Origin: CBDDDW01 sp965226805 | GTDB taxonomy: Bacteria > Chloroflexota > Dehalococcoidia > Lucifugimonadales > JAGWBF01 | Reading direction: 5' to 3' | Length of the DNA: 64,000 nt | NCBI GenBank assembly: GCA_965226805.1 | Contig: CBDDDW010000029.1 | Span: forward strand, 186,001-250,000 | In this document: positions 35,801 to 42,552 of the stretch, piece after piece | Layout of the letters: the number at the start of each line of letters is the position of its first letter | Numbering within the stretch: position 1 is the stretch's first letter | Position numbers and translations under genes: made by a program | Notes under the pieces: generated by a model | Told to the model about the DNA's origin: nothing | Databases searched by the model: none | Seen by the model: only the letters and a program-made list of their open reading frames with translations

Positions 35801-37385
35801 CCAGCTGGGGTTTATCGGACAACACCGCCAGTGGGGCGTCGTTGCCCATGGAGCCAACAGGCTCCGCACCCGTCGCTGCCATGGGCTCCATTATCATCCG
35901 CAGGTCCTCAAGAGTGTATCTGAAGATCTTCTGGCGCCGGATCAACGTATCGCTATCGGTCGCGTGGACGGCGGGGGGATCGGGAAGCTGATCCAGAGTC
36001 ACCTTGTTTTCAGCCAGCCATTCCCCGTAGGCTTGCCCAGTGGACAGCTCCTTCTTGATCTCGTCGTCGCCTATGATGCGCCCCTGGGAGGGGTCTACCA
36101 GGAACATCCAGCCCGGCTCCAGCCTGGCTTTAAAGAGGACATCCTCCGGAGGTATTTCCAGAACCCCCGCCTCGGAGGCCATCACCAACGTGTCGTCCCT
36201 CGTTACCAGGTAACGGAAAGGACGGAGGCCGTTGCGGTCGAGGATGGCGCCGACGCGGACGCCGTCGGTGAACGCGAGCAATGCCGGTCCGTCCCAGGGT
36301 TCCATCAGGCAAGAGTGGTACTCGTAGAATTCCTTTTTCTCGGGAGCCATCTCTATCCGGTCACCCCAGGCCTCGGGGATTAGCATCATCATGCAGTGGG
36401 GTAGCGACCTGCCCGTGGCCAGGAGCAGCTCCAGGGCATTGTCGATGCAGGCCGTGTCGCTCTGCCCGGAGGGTATTATGGGGAACAGCTTCTGCATATC
36501 CTCTCCGAAGAGAGGAGAGGAGAACATCGACTGGCGCGCCACCATCCAGTTCAGGTTGCCACGCAGCGTATTGATTTCGCCGTTGTGAAGCAAGAACCGG
36601 TAAGGGTGGGCAAGCCTCCACGAGCCAAGAGTGTTGGTGCTGAACCGGGAGTGTACCATCGCGAAGTACGTGATCATGTCCGGGTCTGCCAGATCCCGGT
36701 AGAAGCCAGCGATCTGGTGCGCCATCAAGAGCCCCTTATACACGATCCGGTTGGTGAACAGACTGGGGATGTAGAAGGTATCCACGTCTTCGATGCCGGA
36801 CTCGATGACTGCGTTTTCCACCCTCCTCCTGATGATGTAGAGCTTGCGTACCATCTGAGCCTCGTCTGAGGTATCGGGTCCCCGACCTATGAATATCTGG
36901 CGAATAAAGGGCTGCACGTCCCTGGCATGGGTCCCTATCCCGCTGTTGTCGACCGGGACATCGCGCCAGCCCAGCAAGGCCTGCCCTTCCTCCCGCACAA
37001 TTTCCTCGAAAATCTCTTCACAGCGCCGCCGCTGCGCAGCGTCCTGGGGCAGGAATACCATACCGACGCCGTAGTCTCCCGGCGGCGGAAGGGAGATGCC
37101 CAGCTTGGCACACTCCTTGACAAAGAACTCATGAGGCATCTGGACAAGGATGCCGGCGCCGTCGCCCGTATCGGGGTCCGCCCCACAGGCGCCCCTATGG
37201 CCCAGATTAACGAGCACTTGGAGGCCCTTGTCGATCATGTCGTGAGACTTATGCCCCTTGATGCTCGCGACAACTCCTACGCCGCAGGAGTCGTGCTCGA
37301 ACTGGGGATCGTAAAGCCCCTGTTTGACCAGCTTCGGCAGCCGATTAGTACTCAAGCGGAAGTCCTTATTGACCTTTCTTCTCAA
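32799..37385 (-). CDS. gltB: Glutamate synthase large subunit
   Basis: 1528 residues from a TTG at 37385, preferred because GGTGGGGG lies five bases upstream and because the more distant GTG at 37451 would start three bases after the -10 box. After a propeptide the catalytic Cys opens the class II amidotransferase domain (DSCGVGVVA). The FMN domain (about 850-1200) includes GEGGEDFRRF and SGDSGGTGASPESSIKH. The [3Fe-4S] Cys set is CIMLRKCHLNTC (about 1140-1151), and the C-terminal GXGXG beta-helix ends the chain. Glutamine-dependent glutamate formation in the cytoplasm. Confidence 0.95.
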   Translation of the reverse strand: MRRKVNKDFRLSTNRLPKLVKQGLYDPQFEHDSCGVGVVASIKGHKSHDMIDKGLQVLVNLGHRGACGADPDTGDGAGILVQMPHEFFVKECAKLGISLPPPGDYGVGMVFLPQDAAQRRRCEEIFEEIVREEGQALLGWRDVPVDNSGIGTHARDVQPFIRQIFIGRGPDTSDEAQMVRKLYIIRRRVENAVIESGIEDVDTFYIPSLFTNRIVYKGLLMAHQIAGFYRDLADPDMITYFAMVHSRFSTNTLGSWRLAHPYRFLLHNGEINTLRGNLNWMVARQSMFSSPLFGEDMQKLFPIIPSGQSDTACIDNALELLLATGRSLPHCMMMLIPEAWGDRIEMAPEKKEFYEYHSCLMEPWDGPALLAFTDGVRVGAILDRNGLRPFRYLVTRDDTLVMASEAGVLEIPPEDVLFKARLEPGWMFLVDPSQGRIIGDDEIKKELSTGQAYGEWLAENKVTLDQLPDPPAVHATDSDTLIRRQKIFRYTLEDLRMIMEPMAATGAEPVGSMGNDAPLAVLSDKPQLVFNYFKQLFAQVTNPPLDAIREELVTSTESFIGSEGNLFDETPTHCRQLKLREPIITNRELEKIRNIDVGNIRSVTLGTLFDVNEGEGALEDALNELRRQASKAVEDGYAIVILSDRGVDATHAPIPSLLATSAVHHHLIREGTRTKVGLVVESGEPREIAHYALLIGYGAGAVNPYLAFETLDDMVRQELLPPNIDKKAAEKNYIKAVHKGVIKVMSKMGISTIQSYRGAQIFEAVGLSQELVDRYFTWTPTRVGGIGLQVIEEEARQRHAGAHPKREVAANLDLDVGGVYLWRRDGEYHMYNPDSIAMLQHAARTESYETYKEFADLIDSQDRQQATLRGLLDFKTLDEPIPLEEVEPAAEVVKRFATGAISLGSISREAHETLAIAMNRISARSNTGEGGEDFRRFTPDANGDSRNSAIKQVASGRFGVTSNYLINAKDLQIKMAQGSKPGEGGQLPGYKVDEYIGWVRRSMPGVELISPPPHHDIYSIEDLAQLIYDLKYANPRARIHVKLVAEVGVGTIAAGVSKGHGDVVLISGDSGGTGASPESSIKHAGLPWELGVAETQQVLVMNDLRGRIVVQTDGQLKTGRDVAIACLLGAEEFGFSTAPLITLGCIMLRKCHLNTCSVGIATQDPELRKKFAGQPEHLINYFFFVAEHLREIMASLGIRTVNKMVGSVDKLDTRKAIEHWKARGLDLTNLLHKPQVPESVATYHCQEQDHGLDKVLDHQLIEASRDALESKTPVQIDLPIRNSNRTVGAMLSGEVSKRYGEEGLPEGTIRIGFKGSAGQSFGAFLAKGVSMTLEGDANDYFAKGLSGGRIVACPPPESTFVPEENTVVGNVVLYGATAGKVFIKGIAGERFAVRNSGAHSVVEGVGDHGCEYMTSGVVVVLGRTGRNFAAGMSGGFAYVFDDDGHFESRCNQEMVDLEPVVEEPDLAQLRGLIEEHFESTGSAKAQAILESWAEMVPRFVKIFPRDYRRVLGERKRVQEQELEPVNHG

Positions 37386-37453
37386 CTGTCCCCCACCGTA
37401 TCGCGAGGCCGAGCCCACACCCTTTAGGTGGCACCACGTGAATAAATTCACAC

Positions 37454-37482
37454 ATTATACTATCAAACCCCTCCCATGTGAA
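37454..37482 (-). promoter_or_regulatory. Proximal promoter of gltBD
   Basis: On the minus strand: TTCACA (37477-37482, 5/6), 17-bp spacer, TATAAT (37454-37459, perfect). Transcription should start near 37447. This rules out the GTG at 37451 as a start codon. Confidence 0.7.
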
Positions 37483-37521
37483 CACAAAACAACCTCCACC
37501 CCCATCGCCAAGGCCTCGCGA

Positions 37522-37597
37522 TGAGGGAAGGTATTCTGCCTTTAAAGGATCCGGATTGCGCACAACTTCCGCCCACCGGATCGGTCATCTGCCCTCA
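37522..37597 (-). ncRNA. Candidate structured leader upstream of gltB
   Basis: On the minus strand, TGAGGG (37592-37597) pairs with CCCTCA (37522-37527). Inside, GATCCGG (37576-37582) pairs exactly with CCGGATC (37548-37554) around a loop that can itself form GCG/CGC. A second TATAAT (37609-37614), with the same preceding GGATAG/TGATAG context as the proximal promoter, lies directly upstream. The RNA would thus begin with this fold. No known riboswitch consensus was recognised. Confidence 0.35.
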
Positions 37598-37608
37598 GTT
37601 AAGGGGAA

Positions 37609-37614
37609 ATTATA
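37609..37614 (-). promoter_or_regulatory. Possible distal promoter of gltBD (-10 box)
   Basis: A perfect TATAAT in the context GGATAG-TATAAT, matching TGATAG-TATAAT of the proximal promoter. The -35 region (TATTCT at the right spacing) is weak, so it would need help or be a duplicated relic. Confidence 0.4.
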
Positions 37615-37663
37615 CTATCCAAATGACATAAAGAATAGACCCAATGGACAGCCTTTCTCCCAG

Positions 37664-38920
37664 CTAGGGATAAATACCGCGTAGGGTTATGGCTTCGGCC
37701 ACACGGCCTACTGCCAGCAGCAGGGCGGCCGTCCTCAAACTGCAACCCTGATGGTCCGCCAGTCCAGCTACTTCGTCAAAGCTCTTTAGCATGATCTGCT
37801 CCAGCCGGGAGTCGATCTCTTCGGCGCTCCAGAAGTAAAACTGCAGGTCCTGGACCCACTCGAAATAGGAGACCGCCACTCCTCCGGCGTTGGCCAGTAT
37901 ATCGGGCACCACCGTGACACCCTTGCTCTCCAGGATAGCCTCGCCCTCTGGGGTGGTGGGACCGTTGGCCCCCTCTACCACCACGACTGCGGAAATCCTG
38001 TCGCCGTTGTGCTCCGTTATCTGACCTTCGATGGCGGCCGGGACCAAGATCTCGCACGGCAGCTCCAGCAGCTCCTCATTGCTCAGTTCCGTAGTTCCCG
38101 GGCTGCCAGCGCAGCTTCCGCTAGCCTCCTTATGTTGCCAAGCCTGCTCCAGATCCAACCCATCACCCCGAAAGGCTCCTCCTCGGGAATCGCTGACGGC
38201 TATGACGATGCACCCCATGGCCTGAAGAAAGTGGGCCGCGTAGTAGCCTACGTTCCCGAACCCCTGCACCGCCACCTTGGCCCCAACCAGAGGCTTCTCC
38301 AGCCTTCTCATAGCTTCCCTGGCGATGATTGCCACCCCACGGCCTGTGGCTTCTCGCCGGCCAAGAGTACCTCCCAGGGCGATCGGCTTGCCTGTGACCA
38401 CGCCGGGCACAGAGTATCCTCGCTGCATGTTGATGGTGTCCATGAACCAGGCCATTATCTGGGCGTTGGTGTTAATGTCGGGCGCGGGGATGTCAGTCTC
38501 GGGCCCCGCCACTACGGAGATTTCAGTGGCATATCTACGTGTCAGGCGCTCCAGCTCGCCCTGCGACATACCCTTGGGAGCGCAAATGACACCCCCCTTC
38601 GCGCCGCCGTAGGGAATGTTCACGACGGCGCACTTCCATGTCATCCACATCGCGAGGGCCCTTACCTCATCTAACGTGACCTCCGGCGAGTAACGGATCC
38701 CTCCCTTGGTTGGACCCCGGGCCATGTTGTGCTGGACCCGGTAGCCGGTGAACACCTCCACCTTGCTGTTATCGAGGTGCACGGGGAAATTCACGGACAG
38801 CTCCCGCTTGCAAGCGCGGAGGAGCCGCCTCATGCGGTCCTCAAGCCCCATGCGCTCGGCGACGGAGTCAAACTGCATTAACGCTGAGCGATAGGCTGGG
38901 TCCCGAGTCGTCGATACCAA
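37664..38920 (-). CDS. gdhA: Glu/Leu/Phe dehydrogenase family, probable glutamate dehydrogenase
   Basis: 418 residues from a TTG at 38920. The dimerisation and substrate part carries GPTKGGIRYSPEVTLDEV and the catalytic block PYGGAKGGVICAPKGM. A Rossmann domain starts at VAVQGFGNVGYYAAHFL (about 215). Length and pattern fit hexameric NAD(P) glutamate dehydrogenases. It sits between glnA and gltBD, so assimilation of ammonia or breakdown of glutamate is the likely role. Leucine dehydrogenase activity is possible but less likely at this length. Confidence 0.92.
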   Translation of the reverse strand: MVSTTRDPAYRSALMQFDSVAERMGLEDRMRRLLRACKRELSVNFPVHLDNSKVEVFTGYRVQHNMARGPTKGGIRYSPEVTLDEVRALAMWMTWKCAVVNIPYGGAKGGVICAPKGMSQGELERLTRRYATEISVVAGPETDIPAPDINTNAQIMAWFMDTINMQRGYSVPGVVTGKPIALGGTLGRREATGRGVAIIAREAMRRLEKPLVGAKVAVQGFGNVGYYAAHFLQAMGCIVIAVSDSRGGAFRGDGLDLEQAWQHKEASGSCAGSPGTTELSNEELLELPCEILVPAAIEGQITEHNGDRISAVVVVEGANGPTTPEGEAILESKGVTVVPDILANAGGVAVSYFEWVQDLQFYFWSAEEIDSRLEQIMLKSFDEVAGLADHQGCSLRTAALLLAVGRVAEAITLRGIYP

Positions 38921-39026
38921 TTACTCGATCCTCTCACACCGGTGGGGAGGCGGCTGTGCCGCACCCACCTCATGGCGGGCGCGTCCCGCTCCGTGAAGGG
39001 CTGACGACACGCAGGGTCCACGTGGA

Positions 39027-40361
39027 TTAAAGAATGGGCAGAAGCCGCTCCAGTTCGTATTCGGTTACATGGGACCTATACCGTTCCCATTCGATCTTCT
39101 TGCTCTGTATGAAGATCTTGAACACATGGTCTCCAAGGCATTCTTTCAGAAGATCGCTCTTCTCTGCTAGCACAATGGCTTCGGACAGGGTCGTGGGGAG
39201 GCTTTCGATTCCTCTGGCGACCCTCTCGTCTTCGCGGAGCTGAGAAACGTCTTCTTCGATGGGCGGCGGGACCTCGTATTCGTTTTCGATGCCCGCGAGT
39301 CCCGCCGCCAGCATAGCGCTAAAGGCCAGGTATGGGTTGCAAGCAGGATCGGGGGCCCTGTACTCGACTCGAACGGAATCTTCCCTTCCAGGCTTATAGG
39401 CCGGCACCCGGATCAGGTCGGACCGGTTGACGCTGGCCCAAGACACGTACATCGGCGCCTCGTAGCCGGGAACCAGACGCTTATAGGAGTTGACCCATTG
39501 ATTGGTGACAAGGGTGATCTCTGGGGCATGGCGCATCAACCCCGACGTGTAAAGCTTACCCAGTTGGGAAAGATTGTAGGGGTCTGTGGGATCGTAGAAG
39601 GCGTTCCGATCCCCCGTGAATAGGGACTGATGGACGTGCATACCTGAGCCGTTGATTCCATTCACCGGCTTGGGCATAAAAGTGGCGTAAACGTCGCGCG
39701 TGGAGGCCACTTCTTTGATGACCAGCTTGCTGGTCATCACCCCATCGGCCATAGTAATCGCGTCCGTATACTGCAGGTCTATCTCTTGCTGGCTCGGCGC
39801 GCCTTCATGGTGGGAGTACTTCACAGGTATCCCCATCTCCGCCAGGGTTAACACGGTCTCCCGCCTCAAGTCGCTGGAGAAATCGGAGGACAGCTGGTCG
39901 AAGTAGCCGCCATTGTCGAGAGGCTTGGGGTCATTCGGCCCTGCCAGGTAGAAGTATTCCAGCTCCGGCCCCACGTAGTAGGTAAAGCCCATGTCCGCCG
40001 CCCGCTTGACGTTCCTCTTCAAAACGTTGCGAGGGTCTCCTTCAAAAGCCTCCCCGGTCGGCCTGAGGATGTCGCAAAACATCCTGGCGACGGAGTTCTG
40101 CCGGGGACGCCACGGCAAGATTCGGAACGTGGTCGGATCCGGCTGGGCGATCATATCGCTCTCGTATATCCGGACGAATCCCTCTATAGCGGAACCGTCG
40201 AAGGCCACGCCCCGTTCGAGAGCCTCCTCCAGCTCCTGTACAGTGATAGCAAAGCCTTTCAGGTTGCCGAGGATGTCGGAAAACCACAGGCGGATGAATT
40301 TGACGTCGTTCTCCTGTGCCGTCCGGAGAACGAACTCCTTTGCTTCGTCATGTACCCCCAT
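39027..40361 (-). CDS. glnA: Glutamine synthetase type I, short (alpha-like) form
   Basis: 444 residues. The Asp-loop and ATP blocks VAFDGSAIEGFVRIYESDM, YYVGPELEYFYL, HHEGAPSQQEIDL, NGINGSGMHVHQSL and RVEYRAPDPACNPYLAFSAML are complete. The C-terminal region that carries the adenylylation Tyr in the beta subtype is missing, so control by adenylylation is unlikely and feedback or GlnR-type control is expected. It lies 107 bp before the glutamate dehydrogenase gene and downstream of a second glnA. Confidence 0.95.
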   Translation of the reverse strand: MGVHDEAKEFVLRTAQENDVKFIRLWFSDILGNLKGFAITVQELEEALERGVAFDGSAIEGFVRIYESDMIAQPDPTTFRILPWRPRQNSVARMFCDILRPTGEAFEGDPRNVLKRNVKRAADMGFTYYVGPELEYFYLAGPNDPKPLDNGGYFDQLSSDFSSDLRRETVLTLAEMGIPVKYSHHEGAPSQQEIDLQYTDAITMADGVMTSKLVIKEVASTRDVYATFMPKPVNGINGSGMHVHQSLFTGDRNAFYDPTDPYNLSQLGKLYTSGLMRHAPEITLVTNQWVNSYKRLVPGYEAPMYVSWASVNRSDLIRVPAYKPGREDSVRVEYRAPDPACNPYLAFSAMLAAGLAGIENEYEVPPPIEEDVSQLREDERVARGIESLPTTLSEAIVLAEKSDLLKECLGDHVFKIFIQSKKIEWERYRSHVTEYELERLLPIL

Positions 40362-40558
40362 CGTTACAGGTCCCTCCGTTCCTTAGCCGGCGGCGAAGAG
40401 CTGGACGCCCTGCTGTCCGGGGCCGGGATAGGATTGGACTTGGGCCGCCGGTGGGGCGCGAAGCCCTAACCGTACGGCTGGCTATCCTCCAAATTTAGAC
40501 CCGCCCGGGGCCAGGGCGTTTCCTCACATGCCCGGTCGATGGGCCTTTGCCCGTATCG

Positions 40559-40740
40559 TAAGCGGAGTGCTGAAAAACCCCTTCCGACCATCCCCCTGAC
40601 CCCCTTCCCTTCGATAGACTCAGGACATGCCTGGCCGGGAAGGGGGTACAATTTACATCTGAGGGACACCCTCATCCGCCTGAGGCGGACCGTCAAAGGG
40701 GCTTCGCCCCGCTGCACTCCCTTTCTTCATCAGCCTCTTA
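40559..40740 (-). mobile_element. Second miniature-element family, copy D
   Basis: About 182 bp, inverted relative to copies A and B, filling half of the 400-bp gap between the two glutamine synthetase genes. The ends match the family (AGTGCTGAAAAACC and the complement of TTCATCAGCCTCTTA). Its hairpins may act as a terminator for the upstream glnA. Confidence 0.75.
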
Positions 40741-40762
40741 CTTGCGACTGTCTCCAGCTACT

Positions 40763-42190
40763 CTAGGCGTCAAAATACAGGTAGAACTCGTAGGGGTGGG
40801 GCCTGAGCCGCATGGGGTCCACCTCACGGCTACGCTTGTAGTCCAGCCAGGTCTCTACCAGGTCGCTGGTAAACACATTTCCCCTCATGAGGAACTCGTG
40901 GTCTTCTTCCAGCGCATCCAGGACCGCCTCGAGACTTCCTGGGACCTGTTTTACCTGTGCCGCCTTCTCCGGGGGGAGGGAGTACACGTCCACATCCATG
41001 GGGTCGCCCGGGTCAGTCTTGTTGATAACGCCGTCCAGTCCGGCCATGAGCATGGCGGCGAATGCCAGGTAGGGATTGCACGAGGGGTCCGGCAACCGGA
41101 ACTCGATGCGCCTGGATTCCGGGGTGGAGAAATACACGGGTATCCGGGTGCATGCGCTGCGGTTGCGCATGGAATAGACCAGGTTCACTGGAGCCTCGAA
41201 TCCGGGCACCAGCCGCTTATATGAGTTGGTTGTGGGGGCAATCAGCGCCAGCAGTGCCGATGCGTGGGCCATCAGGCCGCCGATGTAATGGCGGCAAGTC
41301 TCGCTGATCAGGGCATACCCTTCTGAGTCATAGAACAGGTTGGTGCCGTTTTTCCAGAGACTCTGATGTGTATGCATACCCGAGCCGTTGTCCTCGAAGA
41401 TGGGCTTGGGCATGAATGTGGCCACCTTGCCATGGGCCCTGGCGACGTTCTTGACAATATATTTCTGGAGGACCACCGAGTCGGCCATACGCGTGAGGGT
41501 GTCGTAGCGCATATCGATCTCTGCCTGGCCCGCGGTAGCCACCTCGTGATGGTGTTTCTCCACGTGGATGCCAAACTGGGCCATCTTCAGGGTTATCTCC
41601 GACCGGAAGTCCTGGAAGGTGTCGAAAGGAGGCGCAGGAAAGTAGCCCTCCTTATAGCGGGGCCTGTAGGCGAGGTTACGGCCCCCGTCCAGACTCGTAG
41701 GCTGTCCGGAATTCCAGGCTCCCTCGTCCGAGTCGATAAAGTAATACCCACTCCGCTGGTCCTGGTCGAAGCGGGCCGAGTCGAAGACGAAGTGCTCTAG
41801 TTCAGGACCCCAGTAGCTGACGTCGGCTATCCCACTCCCCTTCAGATACACCTCGGCCTTTTGGGCGATCCACCTGGGGTCGCGGGAGTAGTAGTCCCTT
41901 GTGAGGGGGTCCAGAATGTTGCAGAACATGGTAAGGGTAGGTATCTTGCAGAAGGGGTCTACGTAAGCCGTGCTCGGGTCCGGTATCAGGAGCATGTCGC
42001 TCTCTTCTATGGCCTTGAACCCCCGGATACTGGACCCATCGAACCCGTAACCCGCCTCCATATTCTCCAGGGTGAACTCTACCAGGGGGAGGGACAGATG
42101 TTGCAAGGTGCCAGGCATGTCGGTGAACTTAAGGTCTATGATCTCGATACCCCGGTCATGGCAAAATCGCACGGTTTCCTCAGGCGTCAT
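40763..42190 (-). CDS. glnA: Glutamine synthetase type I, longer (beta-like) form
   Basis: 475 residues. Complete active-site blocks: GYGFDGSSIRGFKAIEESDM, YWGPELEHFVFD, HHHEVATAGQAEIDMRYD, EDNGSGMHTHQSLW and RIEFRLPDPSCNPYLAFAAML. Near the C-terminus VDVYSLPPEKAAQVKQVPGS keeps a Tyr where Gram-negative enzymes are adenylylated (NLYDLPPEE). Whether an adenylyltransferase exists is unknown. Upstream DNA has a four-part GlnR-like array. Two GS subtypes side by side suggest one constitutive and one regulated enzyme. Confidence 0.95.
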   Translation of the reverse strand: MTPEETVRFCHDRGIEIIDLKFTDMPGTLQHLSLPLVEFTLENMEAGYGFDGSSIRGFKAIEESDMLLIPDPSTAYVDPFCKIPTLTMFCNILDPLTRDYYSRDPRWIAQKAEVYLKGSGIADVSYWGPELEHFVFDSARFDQDQRSGYYFIDSDEGAWNSGQPTSLDGGRNLAYRPRYKEGYFPAPPFDTFQDFRSEITLKMAQFGIHVEKHHHEVATAGQAEIDMRYDTLTRMADSVVLQKYIVKNVARAHGKVATFMPKPIFEDNGSGMHTHQSLWKNGTNLFYDSEGYALISETCRHYIGGLMAHASALLALIAPTTNSYKRLVPGFEAPVNLVYSMRNRSACTRIPVYFSTPESRRIEFRLPDPSCNPYLAFAAMLMAGLDGVINKTDPGDPMDVDVYSLPPEKAAQVKQVPGSLEAVLDALEEDHEFLMRGNVFTSDLVETWLDYKRSREVDPMRLRPHPYEFYLYFDA

Positions 42191-42289
42191 CGGGCTTCAC
42201 CTTTCTTAATGTAATAAAAGTTGTTGGTTTCTGTTCTGGGAACAAGTAAATCCACCAACCCATCTTAGCAACCTGGCGTACAGTGAAGT

Positions 42290-42327
42290 GTTACATGCCT
42301 TTTTCGGATGTGTTAAATGTTTGTTAC
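42290..42327 (-). promoter_or_regulatory. GlnR-box-like array upstream of glnA
   Basis: On the minus strand, GTAAC (42323-42327), TTAAC (42312-42316), GAAAA (42301-42305) and GTAAC (42290-42294) are each exactly 11 bp apart. This is the GTnAC-n6-GnAAC layout known for actinobacterial GlnR. It ends 100 bp before the start of glnA at 42190. A fair -10 (TAAGAT near 42264) follows without a good -35, as expected if an activator is needed. Confidence 0.5.
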
Positions 42328-42552
42328 ATACTTACTTCGCGAAACCCCCGGCCGACGCCCACCGTCCACGTGACATCTTCTGCTTCCGGTGACGCCCTGC
42401 TCGATTTTTCCTATTCGGAGAAGGCAGACCTTTGCTTTTTGCTTGGCTCTACCTTAATATATATACATAGGGCGATCCCACGCGCGGGTGATTCTCACCT
42501 GAACAGTGGGATGGCGAGAGTTTTATGAGGCGAGGACGGGGACAGTAGATTG

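Noticed and set aside
37386..37451. GTG 37451 as start of gltB
   Set aside because: It lies three bases from a perfect -10 box, so it would not be in the transcript; TTG 37385 with GGTGGGGG upstream fits better.
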